Source: Morganella morganii
GTDB lineage: Bacteria > Pseudomonadota > Gammaproteobacteria > Enterobacterales > Enterobacteriaceae
NCBI RefSeq assembly: GCF_019242955.1
Contig: NZ_CP066129.1
Location: 2,418,001-2,482,000, forward strand
DNA: 64,000 bases
Direction of reading: 5' to 3'
The notes under the pieces were generated by a model. That model did no database searches. It saw only the letters and a program-made list of their open reading frames with translations, and had not been told where the DNA came from. Positions 1-8,541 of the stretch are shown here, in pieces. The translations under genes and the position numbers were made by a program. Position 1 is the stretch's first letter. Each line of letters opens with the position of its first letter.

Positions 1-282
1 ATGCGGCAGCCAGGCTTCCTGCCCTTTTTCTGTCAGTTGGTATTCCACGCCGGACGATTTGATGGTCGCACGGATAAAACCGACGGAAGCCAGCGCATTC
101 AGCCGTGAAATCATCCATGGTTCTGACTGACTTGAGCTGAACTGCGGCCATTTGTGTTCATCCAGGCACAGTTCACTGTTTTCGGTAAATTTGAGCTGAA
201 GTTCATTAAGATACACGTCCGTTTGTCCCGCAAGGGTAAAGCTGGCAAATAACAGCGTGCTTCCGGCTAAGTACTCTTTCAT
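1..282 (-). CDS. Partial secreted protein of unknown function (N-terminal 94 codons)
   Basis: An open frame runs from an ATG at 282 off the left edge of the window. A ribosome site (acagga) lies just upstream. The N-terminus MKEYLAGSTLLFASFTLAG looks like a signal peptide cut near residue 19, so the product is probably periplasmic or secreted. The visible mature part is hydrophilic, with one Cys (CLDEHKW) and a segment ending in LTEKGQEAW that resembles the end of a winged-helix repeat. I do not recognise the family. It is divergent from yffB, and the 159 bases between them must hold both promoters. Confidence 0.6.
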   Translation of the reverse strand, partial: MKEYLAGSTLLFASFTLAGQTDVYLNELQLKFTENSELCLDEHKWPQFSSSQSEPWMISRLNALASVGFIRATIKSSGVEYQLTEKGQEAWLPH

Positions 283-441
283 CGATCCTGTCTCAACATC
301 TTCCGGATGTTTTTGTCATGGTTATGGCGTAATGCTACCCCACTTTTTTGCATTTATCGAATACTCTCTGCACGTAAGATTCTGGATAACTGCATCAAAT
401 TCCCGCATTATGCTATTTTTCGTGTTCACGACAAAGGATAA

Positions 442-822
442 ATGATGAAAAATACAACCTCCGTCTGCCGGATTTTCGGGATCAAAAACTGCGACACGAT
501 GAAAAAAGCCCGTGCGTGGCTGGACAGCCATCAGATAGCTTATGCGTTTCATGACTACCGTCAGGATGGTGCGGATACGGAACTTCTGAGTGAGTTTGCC
601 CGTCATATTGACTGGACGCTGCTGCTCAACAAACGCGGAACCACCTGGCGTCAGCTGGATAAAGCTGAGCAGGACGCGGTAACGGATGAGCAGTCCGCAG
701 TCCGCCTGATGTCAGAAAAACCGGCGCTTATCAAACGCCCGGTACTCGTCTCTCCGGACGGCCGTTATCACCTTGGTTTTAAAGCTGATGATTATCAGCA
801 GTTCTTCAGCCTCCCTGCCTGA
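442..822 (+). CDS. yffB: ArsC/Spx-family protein YffB
   Basis: A 126-aa thioredoxin-fold protein of the ArsC/Spx family. The opening FGIKNCDTMKKARAWL carries the single N-terminal Cys (KNCDT) expected in YffB. The C-terminal half contains the IKRPV stretch typical of ArsC-like proteins. YffB is thought to be a glutathione-dependent thiol reductase, but its substrate is unknown. It lies 15 bases upstream of dapE, the same neighbour as in E. coli, so the two are probably co-transcribed. Two ATG codons occur in tandem at the start (442 and 445); the aagg ribosome site suits either. Confidence 0.9.
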   Translation: MMKNTTSVCRIFGIKNCDTMKKARAWLDSHQIAYAFHDYRQDGADTELLSEFARHIDWTLLLNKRGTTWRQLDKAEQDAVTDEQSAVRLMSEKPALIKRPVLVSPDGRYHLGFKADDYQQFFSLPA

Positions 823-837
823 TACAAAGGAAACACC

Positions 838-1968
838 ATGCATTGTCCTGTAACAGATCTGGCAAAACAGCTTATCAGCCGGGAATCCGTCAGCCCGGAC
901 GATAGCGGTTGTCAGGCGCTGATGACCGAACGTCTTATCGCCGCCGGTTTTACCGTCGAACCGATGCCATTCGGTGATACACAAAATTTCTGGGCATACC
1001 GTGGCGGTAACGGTACAACCCTCGCCTTTGCCGGTCACACCGATGTGGTACCGCCGGGTGACCTCAGCCACTGGCGCACCCCGCCGTTTGAACCGGCGCT
1101 GATTGACGGCATGCTGTACGGGCGCGGAGCCGCCGATATGAAAGGCTCACTGGCAGCAATGATTGTCGCTGCCGAACGTTTTACTGAACGTTATCCGGAC
1201 TATCCCGGCCGCCTTGCTTTTCTGATCACCTCTGATGAAGAAGCTTCAGCCGTCAACGGTACGGTAAAAGTGGTGGAAACCCTGATGGCACGCCATGAAA
1301 AGGTGGAATATTGCCTGGTCGGTGAGCCATCAAGTCAATCACAATTAGGGGATATGATTAAAAATGGCCGCCGGGGCTCCGTTACCGCCAATCTGACTAT
1401 TCACGGCACCCAGGGCCATGTGGCGTATCCGCATCTGGCCGATAACCCGGTTCACCGCGCCGCACCGTTTATACAGGATCTGGTGGCTGAGCACTGGGAC
1501 AGCGGCAATCAGTTCTTCCCGCCGACCAGCATGCAGATAGCTAATATCCGTGCCGGTACCGGCAGTAACAATATCATTCCCGGTGATCTGTTTATTCAGT
1601 TCAATTTCCGCTTCAGCACCGAATCCACCGCTGAGTCACTGAAAGCCCGGATTGCGGCATTGCTGGAAAAACACCAGCTTAAACACACGATTACCTGGTC
1701 ATTATCCGGTCACCCGTTCCTGACACCGGAAGGTCCGCTGACAGATGCCGTCAGTCATGCCATCGGCCAGTACTGTAATCTGACGCCGGAACTCTCCACC
1801 GGCGGCGGAACCTCTGACGGGCGCTTTATTGCGCGGATGGGCACACAGGTTGTAGAGCTGGGGCCAATCAACGCCACTATTCATAAAGTGAATGAATGCG
1901 TCAGTGCCGCTGATTTGCAGCAACTCAGCCGTATCTATCAACGGATTATGGAGCAGATCCTGCTATGA
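838..1968 (+). CDS. dapE: Succinyl-diaminopimelate desuccinylase
   Basis: DapE hydrolyses N-succinyl-LL-2,6-diaminopimelate to LL-diaminopimelate and succinate in the lysine/meso-DAP pathway that feeds peptidoglycan. The 376-aa product shows the M20 dinuclear zinc metallopeptidase pattern: [10 protein letters not shown] with the first metal His and Asp, [12 protein letters not shown] with the catalytic Glu pair, a GQ/HVAYPH dimerisation segment, and GGGTSDGRF near the C-terminus. Full length matches the family. It is preceded by a good ribosome site (aaagga) and overlaps the next gene by 4 bases. A second lysine-pathway gene, dapA, lies at 27820. Confidence 0.97.
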   Translation: MHCPVTDLAKQLISRESVSPDDSGCQALMTERLIAAGFTVEPMPFGDTQNFWAYRGGNGTTLAFAGHTDVVPPGDLSHWRTPPFEPALIDGMLYGRGAADMKGSLAAMIVAAERFTERYPDYPGRLAFLITSDEEASAVNGTVKVVETLMARHEKVEYCLVGEPSSQSQLGDMIKNGRRGSVTANLTIHGTQGHVAYPHLADNPVHRAAPFIQDLVAEHWDSGNQFFPPTSMQIANIRAGTGSNNIIPGDLFIQFNFRFSTESTAESLKARIAALLEKHQLKHTITWSLSGHPFLTPEGPLTDAVSHAIGQYCNLTPELSTGGGTSDGRFIARMGTQVVELGPINATIHKVNECVSAADLQQLSRIYQRIMEQILL

Positions 1969-2642
1969 TGACGTTTGAAATGCTGACCGGGCAAACCCGT
2001 GATCATGTCATTAATTTTGCCGGTAATCATCATCTGCAATTTAATGCCACCAAAGCGTTCCTCGCCATGCAGAAAGCGGCAGCAACCGCCGGGTTTAAAC
2101 TGATGCCCGCCAGTTCTTTCCGGGATTTTTCCCGCCAGCAGATTATCTGGAATGAAAAATTTGCGGGTATCCGCACTGTTAATGATGCTGAAAACCGTCC
2201 GCTGGATGTCTCCGGACTGTCAGAGGCAGAACGCTGTCAGGCGATTCTGCGCTGGTCTGCCATTCCGGGGGCCAGCCGTCATCACTGGGGAACCGAGGTC
2301 GATTATTACGATCCGTTCCGTCTGCCTGCTGACACCGCCCTTCAGCTCGAGCCTTGGGAGTATGAGGAAGGCGGCTATTTTGCCGCCCTTTCCGCCTGGC
2401 TGGCGGACAATATGGCACAGTTTGATTTTTATCTGCCGTTCACACAGCGTCAGACCGGCGGAGTGGCCTATGAACCCTGGCATATCAGCTACTGGCCGCT
2501 CTCTTATGAAGCAGAGCAACTGTATACCCCGGAGACACTGGCGCGGGTACTGGAGACGCAGGATATTGCCGGGAAAACATGGTTACTGGCGAACCTTGAC
2601 TCTGTTTATCAGCAGTATGTTAAATTACCGGAAAACGATTAG
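1965..2642 (+). CDS. M15-family D-Ala-D-Ala carboxypeptidase-like protein
   Basis: The 225-aa product carries the M15B (VanY/DacB-like) zinc signature. [13 protein letters not shown] matches SxHxxGxxxD, and YEPWH matches the ExWH motif that supplies the catalytic Glu and the third zinc ligand. It should trim D-alanine from peptidoglycan stem peptides or cut related D-amino-acid peptides. There is no obvious signal peptide, so a cytoplasmic recycling role is as likely as an envelope one. The ATG overlaps the dapE stop by 4 bases, implying translational coupling. Its 3' end overlaps the convergent ybaN by 4 bases. A longer shadow frame inside it (2152-2715) is not a gene. Confidence 0.85.
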   Translation: MMTFEMLTGQTRDHVINFAGNHHLQFNATKAFLAMQKAAATAGFKLMPASSFRDFSRQQIIWNEKFAGIRTVNDAENRPLDVSGLSEAERCQAILRWSAIPGASRHHWGTEVDYYDPFRLPADTALQLEPWEYEEGGYFAALSAWLADNMAQFDFYLPFTQRQTGGVAYEPWHISYWPLSYEAEQLYTPETLARVLETQDIAGKTWLLANLDSVYQQYVKLPEND

Positions 2643-3052
2643 TCCGGGGATTTATCCTCCGGCGCCGGGGGATTCTCCGGCGTCATTTCCTCTGTTTCCG
2701 GCAGGCGCAGCATAAAAATCAGCAGCCAGACCAGAATACACAGCAGCAACAGGCGGATATAAATCAGTTTCACCAGCCAGAGTGATACCGCGAACGTCAG
2801 CAGAATGACCACCACCGCCCGCCGTTTTGCTTTACGCGGCAGGCCTTTGTGTGTCTGCCAGTGACGGATATACCCGCCGAACCAGGAACGGTACAGCAAC
2901 CAGTGATGGAACCGGGGAGATGAGCGGGAAAAACACCATGCCGCCAGCAACAGAAACGGCGTTGTCGGCAATACCGGCAGCACGACACCCAGGGTTGCCA
3001 GTATGACGGCAATCCAGCCTGATAACAGCAGCAGTATACGGGTGAACGGCAT
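2639..3052 (-). CDS. ybaN: DUF454 inner-membrane protein YbaN
   Basis: A 137-aa membrane protein with the DUF454 pattern. A first hydrophobic helix runs into GVVLPVLPTTPFLLLAAWCF, followed by the conserved SRSSPRFHHWLL and two closely spaced C-terminal helices (VVVILLTFAVSLWLVKLIYI and the next segment). Function is unknown. In E. coli ybaN sits near priC-apt, so its place beside dapE is not the enterobacterial arrangement I remember. It is convergent with the M15 peptidase. Confidence 0.85.
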   Translation of the reverse strand: MPFTRILLLLSGWIAVILATLGVVLPVLPTTPFLLLAAWCFSRSSPRFHHWLLYRSWFGGYIRHWQTHKGLPRKAKRRAVVVILLTFAVSLWLVKLIYIRLLLLCILVWLLIFMLRLPETEEMTPENPPAPEDKSPD

Positions 3053-3236
3053 GAGTTTCTGGTCTTCCGGTAATGAGAATGCAACTCAATGTTATCGTTG
3101 TGTAACACCTTATTCAACTGCCTTGTGACCACAAATGTTAATCCGCTGACAAAACGGCACTCTGTTCCGCACAGAGAGCCGTTCAGGCTGCTTCCCGTAT
3201 TATTACCGGTAAACAATCAAATGATTGATACTGCTG

Positions 3237-4865
3237 TCACATCAGCGGCGGTACCGACGGCCGGATCGGCACAGCAAGTACGGTCGGTCCTTTACGTTGC
3301 AGTGCGGCTTTGCAGGCTGCGATCACGTCATTTTCGGTTGTTGCCCTGACCGCCGTACAGCCATAACCGGTGGCAAGCGCAGCAATATCCAGTCCCGGAA
3401 TATCCAGCCCCGGCACACCCGGCGTGTCTTCCAGCACGGCAAATGATTTCAGAATACCGTACTGGCCGTTTTCCGGAATGACAAACAGGATCGGCAACTG
3501 ATGCTGTGCGGCAGTCCATAATCCCTGCACAGAGTATTGCATAGAACCGTCACCGATAATCGCCACCACCGGCCGGTTACGCCCGCTGTCCCGTTCGCCA
3601 AGCGCAATCCCCGCGCTGGCCGGTAGTGTCCAGCCGAGTGATCCGCTGGCAAAGGTATAGAATGAATCCGGTTTATCCACCGGCCACGCCGCATGGAGTT
3701 CCCCGAGGTTAGAGGGGGATTCTTCGGTCAGAATGGTATCTTCCGGTACGGCGCTTCTGACTGCACGAAACAGCTGTGAAGCACTCAGCAGCCCGTCAGA
3801 TACCGGTTCCGGTGCGGCAGGATGCGGTGCCATCCCGTGCGGTTGTTTACTGATGGCGGCTGTCCGTGCCGGACGAGCTGTCACCCGTTCCGTTAACTGT
3901 TCAACCGCCAGTACCGCGTCACTCAGCAGGCTATCCCCGACCGGTGCCCGGCCTGCTTCCTGCGGGTCGTCAGTGATATGCAGCAATTGCAGTCCCGCCG
4001 GGATATAGTCACCGGCCACATACGGATAATACCGGAAAACCGGCGCACCGATTATCAGTGCCACATCATGACCGGCAAGCTTATCCGAAAGCGGTTTCAT
4101 CGCAAACGGTAACCCCCCGGCATACAACGGGTGAGACTCCGGAAACGGCGGCCGTTCTGAGGCCGGAGCTGAATACACCGGGATATTCAGTTTTTCCGCC
4201 AGCCGGATGCCGGCATCCCAGCCCTCTCCCCGCGCAAGGGATGAACCGTAAATCAGTACCGGGTTTTTCGCCTCTGACACGCGCTGTGCAAACTCACGCA
4301 TTCTCACCGGATCAGCACTGACCCGGTGAGAGACGGTGCGCACAACCGCACTATCCGATTCCGCCGGTTTATCCCAGTCATCCAGCGGGATCGATAAAAA
4401 GACCGGCCCTGCCGGCGGTTGCAGCGCCATGGCATACGCCCGCATAAAGGCTGCCGGAACATCTTCCGCCCTCACCGGCTGGTAACTCCATTTCACCCAC
4501 GGCTCCGGCAATGTTTCCGGTTTAATATTGGTCAGCCACGGCTCCATCAGCAGCATGTCGCGTGTCTGGTTACCGGCAGTGATAATCAGCGGTGTGCGGT
4601 TCATATACGCGGTGAGGATATTACTCATCGCATTGCTCAGCCCGGCGGATGTATGCACATTCACCAGTGCAACATTGCGGGTGGATTGCGCATAGCCATC
4701 AGCCGCCGCTACGGCGGAGGATTCATGCAGCGTCTGGATATAACGGAAATCCGCCGGAAAGTTCTTCAGGAACGTTTCCTCTGTCGAACCGGGATTACCA
4801 AAAACAGTCGTGATATTCAGTTGCCGGAGTAATTCAAACGTCACCTGACGGATTGTTTTTCCCAT
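3237..4865 (-). CDS. mdlC: Benzoylformate-decarboxylase-like ThDP enzyme
   Basis: A 542-aa thiamine-diphosphate decarboxylase, closest by eye to benzoylformate decarboxylase MdlC (about 528 aa). The start at 4865 is chosen over 4871 because GGGAG sits 7 bases before it but only 1 base before the other. Visible features: NPGS (Ser27, equivalent of MdlC Ser26), LHESSAV with the cofactor-activating Glu48, VNVHTSAG with His71 (MdlC His70), and GDGSMQYSV...PENGQYGIL as the ThDP/Mg site. The segment that reads FRYHQY in MdlC reads FRYYPY here, so the second catalytic His (His281) is Tyr280. That makes the substrate uncertain. It stands alone with no mandelate-pathway neighbours. Confidence 0.8.
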   Translation of the reverse strand: MGKTIRQVTFELLRQLNITTVFGNPGSTEETFLKNFPADFRYIQTLHESSAVAAADGYAQSTRNVALVNVHTSAGLSNAMSNILTAYMNRTPLIITAGNQTRDMLLMEPWLTNIKPETLPEPWVKWSYQPVRAEDVPAAFMRAYAMALQPPAGPVFLSIPLDDWDKPAESDSAVVRTVSHRVSADPVRMREFAQRVSEAKNPVLIYGSSLARGEGWDAGIRLAEKLNIPVYSAPASERPPFPESHPLYAGGLPFAMKPLSDKLAGHDVALIIGAPVFRYYPYVAGDYIPAGLQLLHITDDPQEAGRAPVGDSLLSDAVLAVEQLTERVTARPARTAAISKQPHGMAPHPAAPEPVSDGLLSASQLFRAVRSAVPEDTILTEESPSNLGELHAAWPVDKPDSFYTFASGSLGWTLPASAGIALGERDSGRNRPVVAIIGDGSMQYSVQGLWTAAQHQLPILFVIPENGQYGILKSFAVLEDTPGVPGLDIPGLDIAALATGYGCTAVRATTENDVIAACKAALQRKGPTVLAVPIRPSVPPLM

Positions 4866-4871
4866 TGTCAT

Positions 4872-5387
4872 GCTCCCGTGAAATTATTATTCCCCCGGTA
4901 CTGAACATACCGGCGAATGAAAAAAGATATGCGGATGGATTTATCTGCCGATGCTATTTTTTACTTAAATAACAATAACAAATAAAGATAAAAAAGATTA
5001 AAGAAACCGGAAAATGCAGATACTGAGACTCTATTACAGCGAAAAATAAAGATCAAACACCGGCCTTGTACCGTTGCCACAGATTATCCGGGCAGCAGAA
5101 TCATTATTTCTGATATAAAGCAGAAAGATAGAGGTAAGACCAGATAACAGACTCATAAAAAGTCAGAGCAATACACCTGCCGGAGCCGATTGAGAGTGAA
5201 CAAAGCGATAACATGCTGCCTGTTTATGAATCCGTTACAGTATCGTTTAACCCGGAACTGTTATTGTCTGCCCCGTGGTACCAATTGGTTATTCTTGTTT
5301 TTTTCAGCTCTCCGCGGATGCAGAGAGCTTTTTTTTATTTTCGGTATACTATCCGGATTATTCAGACTATTTATGTGCGGAGGCCGT
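4872..5387. other. 516-base gap between the decarboxylase gene and a small lipoprotein gene
   Basis: The first 110 bases upstream of the decarboxylase are A+T-rich and presumably hold its promoter. The middle shows no convincing coding. Near the right end lies an isolated plus-strand terminator (5306-5336, listed separately) with no annotated plus-strand gene before it for over 2.6 kb. Some unannotated transcript, possibly a small RNA, may therefore end there. Confidence 0.4.
5306..5336 (+). terminator. Rho-independent terminator, owner unknown
   Basis: agctctc (5306-5312) pairs perfectly with gagagct (5323-5329), separated by a 10-base loop and followed by seven T residues. The left flank is also T-rich rather than A-rich, so it works only on the plus strand. 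No recognised plus-strand gene precedes it nearby. Confidence 0.65.
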
Positions 5388-5510
5388 ATGCTGAAAATAT
5401 TCGCCTTTATTGCCGCTATTCTGCTGTCAGGTTGTGCGGGAGTTGGTGTCGGGGCATCCGGAGGTTCGGAAGGAACTTCTGTGGGGATAGCGACAGGTAT
5501 CGGTTTTTAA
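5388..5510 (+). CDS. Very small glycine-rich lipoprotein (40 aa)
   Basis: A 40-codon gene that opens with MLKIFAFIAAILLSGC, an ideal type II signal peptide with lipobox LLSGC (Cys at residue 16). The mature part is only about 25 residues and is very rich in Gly, Ser, Ala and Val. A strong ribosome site (gcggagg) lies 6 bases before the ATG at 5388. An upstream in-frame extension to 5190 lacks a ribosome site and crosses the terminator at 5306-5336, so I reject it. It resembles the tiny enterobacterial lipoproteins of unknown function. Asp is not at +2, so outer-membrane sorting is predicted. Confidence 0.65.
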   Translation: MLKIFAFIAAILLSGCAGVGVGASGGSEGTSVGIATGIGF

Positions 5511-5659
5511 TCCGGCTGTTAATAAATAAAAAAGTAACAGCAAATGCACTGATCATTTACACGCAGCCTGAGTGTACGAATTGCCTGAACTCACCAAAGC
5601 ATACTTCACCATACAATGACTCTGCCTTTGGCTGACTTTTTTCAACGCCTGCCCCGGAG

Positions 5660-5684
5660 AGATACATCTCCCCGGACGGGTATA
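5660..5684. other. Stem-loop downstream of the acyltransferase gene
   Basis: An imperfect inverted repeat (ccggagagat / atctccccgg) about 80 bases beyond the stop of the minus-strand acyltransferase gene. There is no clean T tail on either strand, so it may be a weak terminator or a 3'-end structure. Confidence 0.3.
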
Positions 5685-5759
5685 ATGCGTATTCATTACC
5701 CTGTACCGCAGTTTATAAGCGATGTGATACAGGAGGCACTCAACGGCAATCTTTGTAAC

Positions 5760-6689
5760 TTATTTGTACAGAGAACTTTCTCCCGGAGGTCTGGTCTTAA
5801 ACCTTCTGTGTGCCCACAAGTATTGCTCTGGTGCACGCATAATTTCTGTCTCTATAATTTGATTCAGCCTGCAGGCATCAATCGCGTCATCACCAGACGA
5901 AAACTCATTAATTTCTTTGCCAATTATTAATTCGTAAGGTTTCTTATTATTCTCGTTATTTCTTATCATTGTTGCAGTCAATATCGGTGACCGTGATAAT
6001 TTGACAATGGTTGAAACACCTTTGGATGTCGAAGCCTCAGCTACCGAGAAAAAAGGAGCAAAAATAGTGCCTTTAGCGCCAAAATCCTGATCAGGTGCAA
6101 ACCAGATTGCCTGGCCGCGCTTTAATTCGGATACCATAAACTTCAAATTTTTCCGGTCAATCATCCCGTTTCCGGAGCGGCTGCGGCACCTTGTCTGTAT
6201 ATACTCCATTGCTTTATTGTTGTGCGGACGATACATAGCATTTACAGGAAAACACAGCCCCATAACCCTGCCCCCAAGCTCCAGCGACATAGAATGGATA
6301 CCAATAATTAAAACACCATTATTCCTGTCATATGCATCATTGAAATTATCACCGCCAGTTACTCTGAATATTGCATTAATTCTTTTGTCATTCCAGAACC
6401 AGGCAATACCTGTTTCAAATAATGCAATTCCCAAAGATGACAGATTACTTGCGATCATACTCTCTATCTGGATTTTATTTTTATCCGGAAAACATAATTC
6501 TAAATTTTTTTTAATTATAGATACCCGCCTTTTCAGGAATAAACCTGAAAAACGGCCTAACTTATCGCCTAAAAACACAAGCCACGGATAAGGCATCTGA
6601 ACCAGACAAAAAAGCAATAGAATGCCGAACCAGGTTAAAATGTACCTTGGGTGAAGAAGCCTGACAGAAAAATTATTCAGAGAATACAT
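5760..6689 (-). CDS. lpxP: Lipid A late acyltransferase, LpxP/LpxL type
   Basis: The 309-aa product is an inner-membrane acyltransferase that adds a secondary acyl chain to Kdo2-lipid IVA. It has one N-terminal membrane helix (ILTWFGILLLFCLVQMPYPWL) and the catalytic HX4E motif in HSMSLELGGR. Other family motifs are YRPHNN, GQAIWFAPDQDFG and the C-terminal RAPEQYLWAHRRFKTRP...GESSLY. The FAPFF stretch and the GESSLY end look closer to E. coli LpxP (cold-induced palmitoleoyltransferase) than to LpxL, but the choice is from memory. Its upstream neighbour is a cold-shock protein gene, which fits cold induction. A ribosome site (cgga) precedes the ATG. Confidence 0.85.
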   Translation of the reverse strand: MYSLNNFSVRLLHPRYILTWFGILLLFCLVQMPYPWLVFLGDKLGRFSGLFLKRRVSIIKKNLELCFPDKNKIQIESMIASNLSSLGIALFETGIAWFWNDKRINAIFRVTGGDNFNDAYDRNNGVLIIGIHSMSLELGGRVMGLCFPVNAMYRPHNNKAMEYIQTRCRSRSGNGMIDRKNLKFMVSELKRGQAIWFAPDQDFGAKGTIFAPFFSVAEASTSKGVSTIVKLSRSPILTATMIRNNENNKKPYELIIGKEINEFSSGDDAIDACRLNQIIETEIMRAPEQYLWAHRRFKTRPPGESSLYK

Positions 6690-6719
6690 TTTTTTCCGAT
6701 ACGTAATAATGACTACATA

Positions 6720-6749
6720 ATAAAAAGGCCCGATAATATTATCAGGCCC
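6720..6749 (-). terminator. Rho-independent terminator between csp and lpxP
   Basis: ggcccgataatattatcaggcc folds on itself as a near-perfect palindrome. On the minus strand it is followed by TTTTTATTAT. It lies between the cold-shock gene and lpxP and should end the csp transcript, leaving lpxP with its own promoter or with read-through. Confidence 0.7.
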
Positions 6750-6915
6750 CGGAATTTAGTCTTTTCTATTGCTCAGACAACAACATTACCGTTTTACAAA
6801 AAATGCATTTTGCACCATACGGATTTGATGCAGAAACATCAAAGTGCGAAGTTCGGTATTGTGTTCCGCAGCAACAGGGACACTGAAGAAACAGTGTGAT
6901 AATCATCGGTGCGCC

Positions 6916-7128
6916 TCAGAGCCCCACCACATTTGCTGCAGACGGACCTTTTGCCCCGTCTTCAACATTGAAGGTAACATTCTGACCTTCATATAATGTT
7001 CTGAAGCTGTCGCCCCGGATCGCAGAGAAGTGAACAAACACATCTTTGCTGCCGTCAGCCGGAGTGATGAAGCCAAAACCTTTCGATTCGTTAAACCATT
7101 TTACTGAACCAGTCATTGTATCAGACAT
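6916..7128 (-). CDS. CspA-family cold-shock protein
   Basis: A 70-aa single-domain OB-fold nucleic-acid chaperone. The sequence holds [15 protein letters not shown] with RNP1 (KGFGFI) and DVFVHFSAI with RNP2 (VFVHF), and ends in GPSAANV. The start at 7128 (MSDTMTG) is chosen over the longer frame because AAAGGAA lies at the right distance there and the length then equals the family norm. I cannot tell CspA from CspB/E/G by sequence. A long A+T-rich leader upstream is in keeping with cold-shock mRNAs, but I did not identify a cold box. Confidence 0.95.
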   Translation of the reverse strand: MSDTMTGSVKWFNESKGFGFITPADGSKDVFVHFSAIRGDSFRTLYEGQNVTFNVEDGAKGPSAANVVGL

Positions 7129-7572
7129 AGAATTTCCTTTAATTTTTTTGATTGCCATAAGGCATATGAGGTTTGTTTTTTATTTTTACTTATGGGAATT
7201 AATTAGAAGGAATTCGCAATGAAGTGGTATCGGGGATAACGCTAAATGGTGAACGACTTTAAACTGACCAGCATAAATAGGCCTGTACTTCCAAACCAGT
7301 GACGCCATTGAGCCACAGATGATCACAAATAGCAAACTTTATTATTTTATTCTCAGATATTACGTATCAATACACATAAATTACGACTAATTTTAGCAAT
7401 TTGTCTTATCTGTTTACCGGCATAAAGAAAAAAGTGAACATGGAGGTTTCAATTTATAAGTAATACGAAACAGAAATAATTCTTATCATAAGTGCATTTT
7501 TTACGGCCGTAATGCATTCATAAATAAATTTTATTGATTTCTTCCCAAAACCATAGTTTTATTATTTTTATT
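7129..7572. other. 444-base A+T-rich gap upstream of the cold-shock gene
   Basis: This stretch should contain the csp promoter and long 5' leader on the minus strand. One short minus-strand frame around 7190-7330 has no start, no ribosome site and no recognisable family; I treat it as non-coding. Beyond about 7340 the composition becomes strongly A+T-rich and merges into the decayed immunity gene. Confidence 0.4.
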
Positions 7573-7881
7573 TTATAAAGTTAATTTTTTTGAAATCACA
7601 ATGCCACTTATCCCTGAGCTTGAATTAACATGGTATAAATTAAAATCATTTGGCATTCATTTTTGTAATCCATACTCATCAACAAGTAAATCAGGGATAT
7701 TTTTATAAACAGATATCTCAAATATTATATTCCGCATCTCAAAAGATGTTAAATCTCAATGAAATACATCACAAAAAATGATAATTTAATTATCGTCAAT
7801 GTTAAAAGTTAATTCATTTTTTGTTTTATTGTATGCAACTCCAATAATAGATAAATCATGCATATCTAATATACCAGTCAT
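7573..7881 (-). pseudogene. Decayed second copy of the immunity gene at 8892-9212
   Basis: Read from an ATG at 7881 to a TAA at 7573, this 103-codon stretch aligns without gaps to the intact immunity protein encoded at 8892-9212 (shared VAYNKTKNEL, IPDLLVDEYGLQK, NLYH, SGIVISKK). It contains three in-frame stops: TAA after NIDDN, TGA at 7756-7758 where the intact copy has Trp (FHW), and TGA where the intact copy has Gly (LQKG). All are substitutions and there are no indels. It is the far end of the toxin/immunity array. Confidence 0.85.
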
Positions 7882-7955
7882 TTATTTCTTCTTCTGCTCT
7901 TAGTGGCCTTCCATCCAACCGAATTTTATTGAGCGCTTGTTCTGGTGAATAAACT
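7882..7955 (-). pseudogene. Remnant of a toxin C-terminus (copy of the 9205 toxin tail)
   Basis: Directly upstream of the decayed immunity gene, the minus strand reads PEQALNKIRLDGRPL then EEEIND. This matches the last codons of the intact cassette toxin at 9205-9777 (EQAPNKIRLDGRPLKTGETIND). Similarity stops near 7955. Only the last 20 or so codons survive, so a whole toxin/immunity pair was duplicated and then deleted from its 5' side. Confidence 0.75.
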
Positions 7956-8141
7956 TTCGCAGGGACGCATCGACCAGACAATTAGGTTATGTTCGGAAAT
8001 AGCATAATCCAGTAGAAAAAAGAGCGGGCTATCATTGCCGTTCCTTAACTTTTCTCTTCCTCTTGTCAAACTGCTCCAACCAGGTGACTGACTTTCCCTG
8101 CCCTTTTGGGCAAGAATTAAATCTCCAGTATAAATATGACT

Positions 8142-8528
8142 CTAGATATTATTTTTACTTTTCACAATGCTTCTTATTTTAGGTGTTAATATAAAACAAT
8201 CCTCAAGAGGCTCATCATCTAAAGACCAGTATTGTATTAACTCCAAATGTGACATGTAATTATCAGACAGTAATTTTAATGCATTAATTATAACCGCGTC
8301 AGTATCAGAATCTCCATAACTTAATAAATCATTTGTGATGTCTAGAATCAACCTCATCAATTCATTTTTTTCAAAAAAATTATAGTCATCATTTAAGTAA
8401 TGGATAACATACTTATTTAGCCATTCTTTTGTGCGAAATTCTTCAGGTAATTCATATATCCAGTCTTGTGTGAATGAATCACCTGATGGTATGCCTGGTT
8501 TTTTAGCTGGATTATTTGGTAACGTCAT
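8142..8528 (-). CDS. Putative immunity protein of cassette 4 (128 aa)
   Basis: An intact 128-aa, acidic, soluble protein with no recognised family. It starts at 8528, 13 bases after the stop of the broken toxin tail at 8542-8697, with a good ribosome site (aaggat). Its position, low GC and small size match the other immunity genes of this array. Inferred role: neutralise the toxin whose tail lies just upstream. Keeping an immunity gene after loss of its toxin is common in such arrays. I do not know the fold. Confidence 0.6.
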   Translation of the reverse strand: MTLPNNPAKKPGIPSGDSFTQDWIYELPEEFRTKEWLNKYVIHYLNDDYNFFEKNELMRLILDITNDLLSYGDSDTDAVIINALKLLSDNYMSHLELIQYWSLDDEPLEDCFILTPKIRSIVKSKNNI

Positions 8529-8541
8529 GAAAAATCCTTAT

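Noticed and set aside
2152..2715. A 187-codon open frame overlapping the M15 peptidase gene
   Set aside because: Shadow of the peptidase in another frame; its protein is low in structure and has no ribosome site.
7190..7330. Coding-like minus-strand frame upstream of csp that could be an IS fragment
   Set aside because: No start, no ribosome site, no terminal repeats and no recognisable transposase motif.
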